DNA from: Verrucomicrobiia bacterium
Lineage (GTDB): Bacteria > Verrucomicrobiota > Verrucomicrobiia > Verrucomicrobiales > DEV007
DNA length: 64,000 bases
NCBI GenBank assembly: GCA_030425385.1
Contig: JAUIAH010000001.1
Coordinates: forward strand, 744,001-808,000
Reading direction: 5' to 3'
In this document: one piece after another, positions 8,718 through 18,512 of the stretch
Layout: each line of letters begins with the position of its first letter
Position numbering within the stretch: the first letter of the stretch is position 1
Translations under genes and position numbers: made by a program
The notes under the pieces: model-generated
What the model saw: only the letters and a program-made list of their open reading frames with translations
Told to the model about the DNA's origin: nothing
Database searches by the model: none

Positions 8718-9432
8718 CTCGCACTGCCTGATCCTGGATGCCGAGACGTTCCTCCACCTTCTGCTCAATGTAGAGAGCTTTGTCAGGGTCGTCGATATCT
8801 TTCAGCAGGGTGACATGGGTATTGTCATCGAGAATGGCGTGGAGAGTCGCCTTCGAGAGTCGCTTCACGTTGGGGCGAGCATTGATTCGAAGGAGTCCAC
8901 CCTTACAATACAACTGTTTCACCTGGCCGGCGGCATAGCGGCGATTCCCTTTCCAGGGAATCGGGCCATGGCGAACGGTGAGTTCATTGGTCGTCACCTC
9001 GATGCGGGTGCGATTGAGAAAACCGGCGAGAACGGTGTAGGTCATGCCGACGCCAACAGCGACATGGGCAATGGGGAAGACGAGCATGATGATGGCCATG
9101 GGACCAGCGATTGCGGTCATGGTGAGTCCCACCGCATACCATCCTACGAGGAAGGCGTCCCAAGCGATGGCGAAGAAGAGCAGGAAGAAGAGGGCGGGCT
9201 CAAACCAGCGCCAGGACAGCACGAGCGCTCTGGCAGTTTCCTCAACGCGGACCGTCTCCGGCTTGCCCGCTCGACGCTTGTTGCGCACCTGGGTCGCACG
9301 TTCCTCAGGAATGCTTAGTTCTTCCGCGAAGCTCATCACCGCCTGGCAGTGCGCGCAGGTGGCGATGCCGGTCTCGAAGTCAATGTCTGGCTTCGAGAGG
9401 GTTGCGCCACAGGCTTTGCAATTAAAGAGCAT
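8704..9432 (-). CDS. Zinc-ribbon membrane protein, unknown
   Basis: A 242-residue protein that starts with a zinc-ribbon: CKAC at residues 4-7 and CAHC at about 25-28. A charged segment follows, then two to three hydrophobic segments between about 80 and 150, and a C-terminal soluble region resembling a PH-like domain (RIEVTTNELTVRHGPIPWKGNRR). The architecture suggests a cytoplasmic zinc-binding head on a membrane anchor. The ATG at 9432 is chosen because it directly precedes the zinc ribbon. Its 3' end overlaps the start of the downstream hydrolase gene. It is divergent from argJ, with 66 bp between the starts. Confidence 0.7.
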   Translation of the reverse strand: MLFNCKACGATLSKPDIDFETGIATCAHCQAVMSFAEELSIPEERATQVRNKRRAGKPETVRVEETARALVLSWRWFEPALFFLLFFAIAWDAFLVGWYAVGLTMTAIAGPMAIIMLVFPIAHVAVGVGMTYTVLAGFLNRTRIEVTTNELTVRHGPIPWKGNRRYAAGQVKQLYCKGGLLRINARPNVKRLSKATLHAILDDNTHVTLLKDIDDPDKALYIEQKVEERLGIQDQAVRGELR

Positions 9433-9498
9433 CTGATGGAGAGCGTTCCGCAAGGTGGCGCATGGCGCAACTTGAATCGCGCGGCGGAGACGGTATGG

Positions 9499-10716
9499 AT
9501 GCGTATGGCTACCTTTCACGACATCGATGGCGGCGGCGTGACCGCTCCGTTAGGATTTCTCGCGGGGACGGCGTCCTGTGGGATCAAGAAACCGGACTCG
9601 CCCAAGCTCGATCTGATGATCCTCCACACGCCGCATCCAACCGTGGCGGCGGCAACCTTCACCAGCAACCGAGTGCAGGCCGCTCCCGTCCGCGTCTCAC
9701 GCGAACACCTAGCGGCGGGCGATATCCGCGCAGTCATCGTGAATAGCGGCAACGCCAATGCCTGTAACGGCCCGCAAGGCATGGAAGATGCCAGAGAAAT
9801 GACTGCTCTGGCTGCCGAGGCGTTGGGCCTCACACCCTCACAAGTATTTGTCTGCTCGACGGGCGTCATCGGCAAGCCGATGCCCATGGATCGCCTGCGG
9901 GCGAAGATAGCGGAAGCCTCGCAATTGGGAGAGGATCCGCTGGCCCCCGCGCAGGCAATCATGACCAGCGATACCGTACCCAAGTATCGCGCTGTAAGCG
10001 TGACCTTGCCCGATGGGCAATCCGTTAGCATTGGTGCCATGACCAAAGGAGCGGGCATGATTTGTCCTAACATGGCTACCATGTTGTGCTTCGTCACCAC
10101 CGATGCTGCCATCGAGAAAGAATGCTTAGAGGCCCTGACTCGTCGTGCTGTAGATCATTCTTTCAATCGCATCACTATCGATGGTGATATGAGCACCAAT
10201 GACACGGTGCTTGTGTTAGCCAATGGGCAGGCCAACAATCCTCCCATCACTACCGACAGCCCCGCTGCCGAAGTCTTTTATGAAGCTTTGTTTGAGGTAA
10301 TGCTATCCCTGGCCAAGGCCATGATCCGCGATGCTGAGAAGGCCACGCGATTCATCGAGCTCGAAGTGTGCGGAGCGGCCACGGAGGAAGACGCTCACAC
10401 CGTGGCCAAGGCCGTGGCCAATTCCGTTCTCGTCAAGTGCATGTGGAATGGTGGTCAACCCTATTGGGGCCGCATCATGCACGCGATCGGCTATGCGGGC
10501 GTGGCGGTGGAAGAGGAGCGCATTGCGATCGATTTCAATGACGTTCCTGCCGCGCGTCAAGGCACCTCCGCGGGTACGTCTGTGGAGCGGATGCGCGAGG
10601 AAACGGATCGTCCCGAGCATCAAGTGCGCATCGATCTCGGCCTTGGAGAGGCCTCGGTCACGGTCTACACCAGCGATATCAGCGAGAACTTTGTGGAGTT
10701 TAATTTGCTCGACTGA
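9499..10716 (+). CDS. argJ: Bifunctional glutamate N-acetyltransferase / amino-acid acetyltransferase
   Basis: A 405-residue ArgJ. The self-cleavage site is visible as TKGAGMI, with Thr182 becoming the N-terminal nucleophile of the beta chain. The N-terminal part has VNSGNANACNG and CSTGVIGK, and the end is YTSDISENFVEFN. ArgJ transfers the acetyl group of N-acetylornithine to glutamate in the cyclic arginine pathway, and may also use acetyl-CoA. Two closely spaced ATGs (9499 and 9505) are possible. No other arginine gene is adjacent, so it is a stand-alone locus. Confidence 0.97.
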   Translation: MRMATFHDIDGGGVTAPLGFLAGTASCGIKKPDSPKLDLMILHTPHPTVAAATFTSNRVQAAPVRVSREHLAAGDIRAVIVNSGNANACNGPQGMEDAREMTALAAEALGLTPSQVFVCSTGVIGKPMPMDRLRAKIAEASQLGEDPLAPAQAIMTSDTVPKYRAVSVTLPDGQSVSIGAMTKGAGMICPNMATMLCFVTTDAAIEKECLEALTRRAVDHSFNRITIDGDMSTNDTVLVLANGQANNPPITTDSPAAEVFYEALFEVMLSLAKAMIRDAEKATRFIELEVCGAATEEDAHTVAKAVANSVLVKCMWNGGQPYWGRIMHAIGYAGVAVEEERIAIDFNDVPAARQGTSAGTSVERMREETDRPEHQVRIDLGLGEASVTVYTSDISENFVEFNLLD

Positions 10717-10770
10717 TCTTCTCAGATCGCTCATAGGCATGTGGTAGACCAATCGAAGGATGCGGTGCGG

Positions 10771-12462
10771 ATGAATCGATTTCCAAGGGTGATGGCGTTT
10801 CCCATGCTCCGCAAGGAGTTGGTGGAGCGTGCTGGGCGTCGGCGCACGTATGTGGTCCGTGTGCTCTACGCGCTCTTCTTCTGCGTGGCCTTCCTCTACG
10901 CCTATGCCGAGCTTCAGAGAGGGCCTCGGGCTCAAGTAACGATGGGGGTTCGAGTGGATCTGATGCATTCTGCCCACGGTCTCCAAGTGTTAGGAAAGGG
11001 TGGGGGGCTCTTCGTGCGGATGGTGCATTTCCAAGTCATCGGCCTGCTGATCTTTCTCCCCGCCATGCTAGGTGGCACCATCACCGAGGAGAAAGAGCGA
11101 GGAACCCTGCCGCTTCTCATGCTCACCGACATTTCCCCTGCGGAGGCCGTGCTTCAGAAGTGGCTCGCGGGCATCATCCCCATGCTGGCTCTCTTGCTGC
11201 TGACCCTTCCCCTTGGTGGATTTGCCTATTTGATCGGTGGGCTCGCCATTTCTGAGATCGTCTATGGTGTCGGGCTACTGTTTTTACTGGCGGGAGTGTT
11301 AGGAGCGCTCGCTATTCTCTGTTCTAGTTATGCGGGCAGTACCATGAGTGCGCTCATAGCTACCTATGTCCTCTTTGGCCTAATCTATCTCAGCGTCTTG
11401 CCGCCCCTATTAGAGGTGAGCGAAGTGCGGCGCCTACTGGGCAATGATAGCGCTTTTGCCAGCTTGGCAAAAGTGAGCGGAGCTCTCACGGTAGCCTCAC
11501 TTCTGCCAGCGATCCTCTTCTTGCATCATCGGGCTCACATCCAACCCAAGGATCGGCTCAGGCAGCTCTTTCGAGCTTTGGACCACCTTTTCCAAGGATG
11601 GAACCGGCGATTGGGAAACATCCAGGTGATCCAGGATCGTCGCACCCTCCCAGAAAGCGATGCCATCCTCTGGCGGGAAACCCACCGCCGTCAGCTCGGC
11701 AAAGTACACTATCAAGTGCGCTACATGGCGGTCGCCATCGCGATCGCTGTCTACCTGGGTGTCGGTAACGTGGAATCCATCGGGCTTACAATGCTTACTG
11801 CCTGGTCATTGGCCTTGCTCATCGTCAGTGCGCATGCCTCTAACATGGTTGTGTCGGAACGGCTTTCACAAACGCTTGAGGTCCTCTTGACCACGCCGAT
11901 CTCCGGCGCTCGCATCGTGCGCGAGAAAGCGCGTGCCCTCCGCCCTCTCTGCCTTGTGGTTGCCGCGCCTATCCTTGCCCTCACAGGCATCGTCTTCCTC
12001 TCAGACGCTATGTTCATCGGTGGGTTGTCGAGAGGTGACCGCCATCTGCCACGGCCCATTCTCTTTGCCCTCCATGAGGTGCTGCATCTCATTGTCTTCT
12101 TGCCGCTCGCCGTCGCCATCGGGATTCTCTTCGGCCTCGGCGCACGCACGCGACTCAGCGCCGTCATGCGCGCCCTCCTCGTGCTGGTACTCTGGAGCGC
12201 CCTCCCATGGCTAGCCCGCTGGTGGTGGATGGGACGCCCGTACAATCGATGGAATGTCACCGATATCCCTCTTTCTGACATTCTCCTTCACCTTAGCCCG
12301 ATGGCCTTCCTCACCGTGCACCATCGTGCTCCTTACTATCACTACGATCATCTTGCCCTCTACTTCGGGGCACTCGTCGGCTATGCGGTGCTCACCATGC
12401 TCTTTCTCGCCCTTGCTTACCGACTTGCAGACCGCAAACTGGGGCGTCCATCATCGCGATGA
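10771..12462 (+). CDS. ABC-2-type transporter permease without a neighbouring ATPase
   Basis: A 563-residue polytopic protein. It begins with a cytoplasmic FPMLRKELVERAGRRR segment followed by the first membrane helix. A conserved GGTITEEKERGTLPLLMLTDIS segment, typical of ABC-2 permeases, precedes the next helices. A second block (about residues 330-560) repeats the layout with VSERLSQTLEVLLTTPISG, so the protein appears to be an internal duplication of an ABC-2 half. The start is taken at ATG 10771; a GTG at 10741 is possible. There is no ATP-binding gene next to it, so the partner must be encoded elsewhere. Export of a polymer or a gliding-like function is possible but unproven. Confidence 0.82.
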   Translation: MNRFPRVMAFPMLRKELVERAGRRRTYVVRVLYALFFCVAFLYAYAELQRGPRAQVTMGVRVDLMHSAHGLQVLGKGGGLFVRMVHFQVIGLLIFLPAMLGGTITEEKERGTLPLLMLTDISPAEAVLQKWLAGIIPMLALLLLTLPLGGFAYLIGGLAISEIVYGVGLLFLLAGVLGALAILCSSYAGSTMSALIATYVLFGLIYLSVLPPLLEVSEVRRLLGNDSAFASLAKVSGALTVASLLPAILFLHHRAHIQPKDRLRQLFRALDHLFQGWNRRLGNIQVIQDRRTLPESDAILWRETHRRQLGKVHYQVRYMAVAIAIAVYLGVGNVESIGLTMLTAWSLALLIVSAHASNMVVSERLSQTLEVLLTTPISGARIVREKARALRPLCLVVAAPILALTGIVFLSDAMFIGGLSRGDRHLPRPILFALHEVLHLIVFLPLAVAIGILFGLGARTRLSAVMRALLVLVLWSALPWLARWWWMGRPYNRWNVTDIPLSDILLHLSPMAFLTVHHRAPYYHYDHLALYFGALVGYAVLTMLFLALAYRLADRKLGRPSSR

Positions 12463-12654
12463 TCCCATGCTTCGCCTTGGGTTTTGTTAGATAGATCTCC
12501 GCTGCCGATGAGAGGCTTCTTGGAGATGGTTCCCCAGTCAACGATGGTCCGGAATCCATTCTCCGCGAGGATACCGACGCTGATCGCCAGGGTCTCGCGG
12601 CCGGCTATTGCCGAGCCGTCGAGAATAAGCATGATTTCAGTGGCAGTCTCTTTG

Positions 12655-15600
12655 TTAGGGATTGCTGCTGACCCGCACACGGAAATACTGGTCGGCTGCG
12701 GTGAGGTCACTCACGGCTTGAGTGGTCTCGCCGTCGTCGCCAGTAACTGATTCCACCTCGACCCAGGCGTCTGGTTCGAGAGTCTCCGTGCTTTCGATCA
12801 CATAGACGATCCCCGTTGCACTGGTCCAGGTGAGGGCCACTTCACTTGGGCTGGTGCGCACCACCTGACGGATGCCAAAGAGCGACGCGGCAGAGACAGG
12901 ATCCGACCCGGCTAAGACTTCCGCGCCGTCAGGCATGCCGTCGCCGTCGGTATCGGCATTGTCTGGATCAGTTCCTAGGGCCAACTCTTCATCATTGGTG
13001 AGGCCATCATCGTCACGATCATCATCCGTCGGGACCAAGGTGGACCCCGGCGATGCGAGAAGTGTCGCTACTTCCTCATCGGTGATCGCTCGATTGTAGA
13101 CTTGCACGTCGTCGAGCGTGCCCATGAGGCCGAAACTGGCGACGTCGTTCAGGCTCGTTGCTCCCAGATAGAGACTAGAGGCTGCCGTGTCTTCAAAGGC
13201 GCCATCGCTGGATTCTCCAATCAGCTCTCCATCGATGTAGAACTTGGTGAGAGGATCGGCACCGGTGGCGTCCGTTTGAGTCAACACCACATGGTAAAGG
13301 GTATCCGCGAGGATATTCTCGTCACTTACAATGACCTCATTTCCAGAGACCAACCAGGCTAGTCGGCTCGGACTGGAATCCGTGAGGCGAACCAAGCTGA
13401 AGGGAATGCCTTGCGTGCCTTTGGAAATCAAGGTGTCGGCACCTCCGTCGGAACGCTCTGCGAATGTCACCCACAACGCGACCGAGAAGTCGTGGAGCGG
13501 TGGGATCAAGTCATCGGGAATCGCGGCATAGGCCGCATCGGCTCCGACGCTATCAAAGCGGATGGCCGTGCCGCTCGCCAGGGCCGGTTGCGCCAATTGC
13601 AGACTGGCACCTCCATCGGCTAGGAGTTCGCCGTTGAAGCCATTGGGAGACACGTCCATCAGTGTCGACCCCTCGGTCTCGTCCATGGGATAGTGCGCCA
13701 GCAATCCTGATGGATCTTGCACCAGAGCCGTGAGTGCAATGCGGAGCACCGAGGCACTCACGTTGTTGGTGGTGAGTTCCAAAGTCGCATCCACGCTTCC
13801 GGAGAGCCCATCGGTATTGAGGGACACTTCAACCGTGCCGCTTTCTTCTGGCCCCAAGGACTCTGGATAGCTCACGATGGCGAAACCGCTTTGGGCGGGT
13901 CCGGTGATCACGGCCGACGACACTTCCAGAGACTCACTCAGGCCATTATTGAACAACTGGAAAGTCTGCGAAAGCACAGGCGTCGAATTGTCTAAAACGC
14001 CAAAACTGACTTCATCGGGATACACCGCCTCAGGGTCGGTAAACATCACCGTTGAGCCTGGCGATTCATACAGTGCTTTGACTTGGGCAGCGTTCAGCAC
14101 CCGACTGTAGAATTGAATATCGTCCAATTGTCCGGTGAAGGTCTCTTTGGCGCCACGATTGATGGCGTAGCCAATGGCAAACTCGCCGTCAGACGCGAAG
14201 GAGGCGGCGTTGCCGGGCAATTTATCGACATAATCTCCATTGATATAGAACGTCGCGGAATAGTCTGGCTCAAACACAACCACCACATGCGTCCACTCAT
14301 CAATGGGAACATCCAAGCCTAACAAATCGTAGTCGAGAATGCCATAGGTCGTGAAGCGGAGGCCATCGCCGTTCAATCCGAATCCCCAGGCATCTCCGGA
14401 AATGATGCGTTGGATGCCGGTGGTGACCCGAGGGTTGATCCAGGCGCTGATAGAGAAGGTGTCCTGTACTTCGGAAAAGGTGCCCGCTGGAATGTCTGCA
14501 CCTGCTCCTGTCCCATCGAACTCGACGGAAGTGCCGAGACCTTCACGCGCTGGCTGTTTATTGCCTGCCGCGTTGTTGATAAAGTAGGTACCATCAAACT
14601 GGTTCGCTCCAACATCCTCTAATACCGTCGACGCAGAGGGATCGAGCGCAATCAACACTGTGTAGGGACCGGTCGGCTCTGCCGGTTCTCCTCGACCCGT
14701 ACCTGGCGTCGTGGCGTCAATGGGCAGACTCTCCGCCGGAGCGCTGCCTGCAATATAGGATCCCACCACTACATAATAAGTGCCATCCACCTCGATGGTG
14801 TATTCCAGGAGACTATCTTGAGAGAAGCCATCATCGTCATTGCCAGCTAGGAGATTGCCCTCGCTGTCGTAGATGCCCACCACGGGATCGTGCTCGGAAC
14901 CGACGGCTGCCGCTTCGACATCGACAAATAGCGTCTGCCCCGCAGTCGCTTCTACTTGGTAAAAGTCATTATCTCCTGTGCCATCACCGGATGGTGCATA
15001 GGGCCCATCACCAGAATCCCCACTGGCCGTCACCACGCCAAATTGACCTGCCGTCAGCCCGGTGGCGGTGGCCTGGCTCAAGCTATCGTTTGGCTCCGTC
15101 ATGGCGATTTCGCGAGCGAAGTCTTTGAGAGGGGTCACGGATTCGTCCAAAGAGTAGTGAGCGAATAAGCCTTCCACCACGACGCGTCCTGAGACGAGAA
15201 GTGGAGGCGTTTCTCCGAGCGCATTGCTTTCCAATGCGAGCGTGGCTTCGCGGCGACCAGGCACCGCGCCCGGCTCAAAGGTCACGACGAAGGATTCTGT
15301 GTTTCCAGGGCGGATGGTTACCGGAAAAGATGGGCTCACCAGGGTGAAGGCGTCTGCATCCGGTCCGGTCAACGTCCCATTGGTGATCACCAAATCCTCC
15401 GAAGCGCCGTCATTGGAGATCGCAATGCTCCCAGTGGCGGTTTCGTTGAGACCAAGTCCGGGAATGGTGTAAGGGGATGCGATTGAGTAGGATGGATTGG
15501 GATAATCGCGCGAAGACGTGGACCCTGGAGCACCGTAGAGCGTCGCGATCTCTCCTGCGGTCAATGGAACGCGATACAATTGCACATCATCGATCCCTCC

Positions 15601-17190
15601 GGCGAACGCCTCGCCACCGCTGACGGCAATACCAATGCGAAACGCCTGTTCATTCTCGCGCGCGGGTCCTGATCCATTGAGGGTTCCGATGGATTCTCCA
15701 TTGATATAAAACGTCGCATCAGCACTGTCGCCGGAAACCGATACGGCCACATGATGCCAAGTATCCGTCGCAAGATGCGATCCTCCAGGCAAGTAATCGA
15801 GGATACCATAAGTCGTGAAGATCAAGCTCTCTTGATTCGTACCAAAGCCCCAACTGCTGCCGGCCAGGATACGTGTGCGCCCATCCACTGCGCTAGGGTT
15901 GATCCAAGCGGTCACGGTAAAGTCGGTCGATAACAAGGCGGCCGGGCTTTCCTCAGGAAGCTGCACATATCCTGTGCCATCGAGGGTCACTGCTGTGCCG
16001 AGGCTGGCCTCTGCAGCTGATTCCCCCAGGGTCACGCCTGCTTCATAAGTCCCGTCCTGGCCCAATGCCGAAGCATCCCCTGCCATGGAAGCATTTCCCG
16101 ATTCATCCAATGGATAATGACTGGCGAGCACTGACCCAGGGAGAATGACTGATTCACCGGTTAACGGCACGGTGATGGGGTTGGCACCGCCTTCGTTGAT
16201 GGAAAGGGTTCCAGCCAGCGCCCCGAGCGTTCCGTCAGGAGCGATGGAGACATTAAGTGGCAATGTTTCGCCACCGGCCAAGGTGACTGGAAGCCCTACC
16301 TCGTCGACAGCGAAGGCTTCCCCTGCCACTGTCACGCTCGTGAGGGTGACGGGATTATCGGAAATATTGCGAATGGTCACTGTCTGCGTGGCGGTGGCAT
16401 AGCGATTGAGCGGCTCAAAGGTCAATTGTCCAGGGCTGGCCAATAATGATTCGGTCACGCCAAGCAATTGGACCTTTGGCTGATAAACGAAGCCCACAAA
16501 GTTGTCCGCAGCGAACCCTAGTGGGTGCCCGGCGAAACCAATTGGGCGCACGAGGCTATCTCCAAAGGTCCCTTTGACGGCTTCGACAGAATCGATTTGC
16601 ACGCCATCCAGGTAGAAGCTTGCGGTGCCGGTGACGGCAGATGCATCCCCCGATAGAACGATAAATTCGCCCACCGCGTGATACCAGCGGTCCGGCTCAA
16701 GCGGTTCTGGGGCCGGGATCACCGTGACGTCGGGTCCATTAATGACGAAATCCAACGTTCCTGTAGAACCATTCAAACGAATGAAATCAGTCCCAGCATA
16801 ATCGATCAATTTCATGGCCACTTCACCGGTGCCAGCCCAATTCAACCAGACATCGAAACGAAAGCCACCTGTTTGTAGGAGGCTTTCATTGCTCAATAAT
16901 AGAGTCTCACTTGTAACAAACCGGCCTGCCGCGCTGCTCGTATCGAGTGATTGGCCTTCCGTGAAGCCAGGAGGAATAGTCGTCGACAGACTTGGCGTTC
17001 CTTCGACGGTTCCGTCATGTCCTCCGGTGGATTGGTCGATCACCTCGGTGCCAGTGCCCCCCCATGCCCCAGGCAACGAATAATCAATAAAGTCGAGCGT
17101 GTCTTGAGCCATGGCTACCTGTCCAAAGACGGCAGAAGCCAAGAATAAGGTGCATGAATGAGTGAAAGAGCGACAGTTAAAGAATCTCAT
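12655..17190 (-). CDS. Giant secreted multi-LamG protein with PPC and calcium-binding repeats
   Basis: A 1511-residue protein with a signal peptide (about 1-29, ending QVAMAQ). The modules in order are roughly: LamG-like beta-sandwich 1 (30-240), an ASH/choice-of-anchor-like Ig domain (250-360), LamG 2 (365-570), a second Ig-like domain (575-690), a prepeptidase C-terminal domain (about 700-860, with GTGDNDFYQVEATAGQTLFV), LamG 3 (870-1070), a third Ig-like domain (1075-1170) and LamG 4 (1175-1385). The end has thrombospondin type-3-like calcium repeats (DDDRDDDGLTNDEELALGTD and DTDGDGMPDG) and a short beta domain. LamG 2 and 3 are close relatives, sharing AWINP and FTTYGILDY. The protein probably binds or displays glycans at the surface. 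No catalytic motif or sorting tail is seen. The ATG at 17190 is preferred over the upstream extension. Confidence 0.88.
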   Translation of the reverse strand: MRFFNCRSFTHSCTLFLASAVFGQVAMAQDTLDFIDYSLPGAWGGTGTEVIDQSTGGHDGTVEGTPSLSTTIPPGFTEGQSLDTSSAAGRFVTSETLLLSNESLLQTGGFRFDVWLNWAGTGEVAMKLIDYAGTDFIRLNGSTGTLDFVINGPDVTVIPAPEPLEPDRWYHAVGEFIVLSGDASAVTGTASFYLDGVQIDSVEAVKGTFGDSLVRPIGFAGHPLGFAADNFVGFVYQPKVQLLGVTESLLASPGQLTFEPLNRYATATQTVTIRNISDNPVTLTSVTVAGEAFAVDEVGLPVTLAGGETLPLNVSIAPDGTLGALAGTLSINEGGANPITVPLTGESVILPGSVLASHYPLDESGNASMAGDASALGQDGTYEAGVTLGESAAEASLGTAVTLDGTGYVQLPEESPAALLSTDFTVTAWINPSAVDGRTRILAGSSWGFGTNQESLIFTTYGILDYLPGGSHLATDTWHHVAVSVSGDSADATFYINGESIGTLNGSGPARENEQAFRIGIAVSGGEAFAGGIDDVQLYRVPLTAGEIATLYGAPGSTSSRDYPNPSYSIASPYTIPGLGLNETATGSIAISNDGASEDLVITNGTLTGPDADAFTLVSPSFPVTIRPGNTESFVVTFEPGAVPGRREATLALESNALGETPPLLVSGRVVVEGLFAHYSLDESVTPLKDFAREIAMTEPNDSLSQATATGLTAGQFGVVTASGDSGDGPYAPSGDGTGDNDFYQVEATAGQTLFVDVEAAAVGSEHDPVVGIYDSEGNLLAGNDDDGFSQDSLLEYTIEVDGTYYVVVGSYIAGSAPAESLPIDATTPGTGRGEPAEPTGPYTVLIALDPSASTVLEDVGANQFDGTYFINNAAGNKQPAREGLGTSVEFDGTGAGADIPAGTFSEVQDTFSISAWINPRVTTGIQRIISGDAWGFGLNGDGLRFTTYGILDYDLLGLDVPIDEWTHVVVVFEPDYSATFYINGDYVDKLPGNAASFASDGEFAIGYAINRGAKETFTGQLDDIQFYSRVLNAAQVKALYESPGSTVMFTDPEAVYPDEVSFGVLDNSTPVLSQTFQLFNNGLSESLEVSSAVITGPAQSGFAIVSYPESLGPEESGTVEVSLNTDGLSGSVDATLELTTNNVSASVLRIALTALVQDPSGLLAHYPMDETEGSTLMDVSPNGFNGELLADGGASLQLAQPALASGTAIRFDSVGADAAYAAIPDDLIPPLHDFSVALWVTFAERSDGGADTLISKGTQGIPFSLVRLTDSSPSRLAWLVSGNEVIVSDENILADTLYHVVLTQTDATGADPLTKFYIDGELIGESSDGAFEDTAASSLYLGATSLNDVASFGLMGTLDDVQVYNRAITDEEVATLLASPGSTLVPTDDDRDDDGLTNDEELALGTDPDNADTDGDGMPDGAEVLAGSDPVSAASLFGIRQVVRTSPSEVALTWTSATGIVYVIESTETLEPDAWVEVESVTGDDGETTQAVSDLTAADQYFRVRVSSNP

Positions 17191-17384
17191 ATGTGAGGAC
17201 ATAGGCATGGGATGGGAAGAAGCACAAAGGATGCCAGCAACTTTCAAACACCCGTACGAAAGCGAGCCACTCACCAGGGTGAATTGATTCTATTGATGCG
17301 TGTTTGTTAGAATTGTGCCGGTCGGCACCTCCTGGAGGAGTCGGTACTGCTTGTCAAAGCACTGGCGGTCTCTAGGTTGGGCCG

Positions 17385-18512
17385 GTGACTTCTGATCCAC
17401 CACGTGCCCGCCCAAGCTTGGTTGCGACCTCGCCAGAAGCCGGTGTGCGCGCGCTGCGGTTTGAGGGGGCCTGGGCTGTGGGGACCATGCCCGAGATCGA
17501 CCTCCGTGAGCTGGTGCCATCTTCGGGGACCCTTCGGTTCGAAGCTGGGGAGGCTGAGGCCTTGGATACGAGCTTGGCGATGACGGTCACGCGTCTTTGG
17601 GAGGCGGCTGATGATGCTGAGGTGGAGGTGGACGCCAGTGGGCTCCCGGAGAGTGTGTCGAAATTGGTCGCGCTTGCCCGGGCTGTGCCAGAACAGGAGG
17701 CGCAATCTCCCGAGAAACCGAGCCTGGCGACGATCGCTGGTCGCAAGGCGCTCGATCTTTGGGAATCGTTGGAAGCAGCCTTGGGTTTCGGAGGAGAACT
17801 TGCTCTAGCGCTTTGGAACACACTGAGTCAGCCGCGAACGTTTCGTTGGCGCGAGTTCTGTGTCTTGTTAGGCGATTGTGGCTTCCGAGCCTTGCCCATT
17901 GTGGGGTTGATCGCCTTTCTCACTGGATTGATCTTGGCCTTCGTCGGCGCCATTCAATTCCGGGCCTTCGGCATGGATCTCTATGTTGCGGATTTGGTGG
18001 GGGTGGCCATGAGCCGTGAGATGGCGGCGATGATGACGAGTGTGATCATGGCGGGGCGTAGTGGGGCAGCCTTTGCAGCGCATTTGGGGACCATGAAAGT
18101 GTCCGAGGAGATTGATGCGCTTTCGACATTCGGTTTCGACCCCGTGGCGATGCTGGCATTGCCGAGGATCCTGGCACTGGTGATCATGATGCCGTTGCTA
18201 ACGCTTTATGCGAATTTGGTAGGTTATTTCGGCGGTGCAGTCCTCGGCTATTTCATGCTGGATATTTCTTTCGCCCAATACCTATTCGAGACGCAGACCA
18301 TCGTCACGACGCGTGATATTGGTATTGGATTGGTGAAGAGTGCGGTGTTTGGCTTTATTGTTGCCGCGAGTGGGTGTTCGGAGGGATTGCGTTGTGGCTC
18401 AGATGCGGCGGCGGTGGGCCACGCGGCCACGCGGAGTGTGGTGCTGAGCATCACGTTGATTGTCATTGCGGATGCGGTGTTTGCGGTGCTTTGCGAGATT
18501 CTCAAGATATGA
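17385..18512 (+). CDS. mlaE: MlaE-type lipid transport permease with N-terminal STAS domain
   Basis: A 375-residue protein. The first 105 residues form a STAS-like domain (VRALRFEGAWAVGTMPEIDLRELV, then DDAEVEVDASGL). The rest is an MlaE permease, with five or so membrane helices and the conserved core GLILAFVGAIQFRAFG and SREMAAMMTSVIMAGRSGAAFAAHLG. It is the inner-membrane channel of a system moving phospholipids between membranes. The STAS part is fused here, whereas in Escherichia coli it is the separate protein MlaB. The start codon is a GTG at 17385. It overlaps the ATPase gene by 3 bp. Confidence 0.93.
   Translation: MTSDPPRARPSLVATSPEAGVRALRFEGAWAVGTMPEIDLRELVPSSGTLRFEAGEAEALDTSLAMTVTRLWEAADDAEVEVDASGLPESVSKLVALARAVPEQEAQSPEKPSLATIAGRKALDLWESLEAALGFGGELALALWNTLSQPRTFRWREFCVLLGDCGFRALPIVGLIAFLTGLILAFVGAIQFRAFGMDLYVADLVGVAMSREMAAMMTSVIMAGRSGAAFAAHLGTMKVSEEIDALSTFGFDPVAMLALPRILALVIMMPLLTLYANLVGYFGGAVLGYFMLDISFAQYLFETQTIVTTRDIGIGLVKSAVFGFIVAASGCSEGLRCGSDAAAVGHAATRSVVLSITLIVIADAVFAVLCEILKI

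Noticed and set aside
12417-12710. A minus-strand frame of 97 codons between the LamG gene and the ABC-2 permease
   Set aside because: The middle part reads plausibly, but it overlaps both neighbouring genes, has no domain and no ribosome site; a remnant is possible but unproven.
17290-17823. Several minus-strand frames over the start of mlaE
   Set aside because: They are shadows of the mlaE STAS domain and lack any domain.
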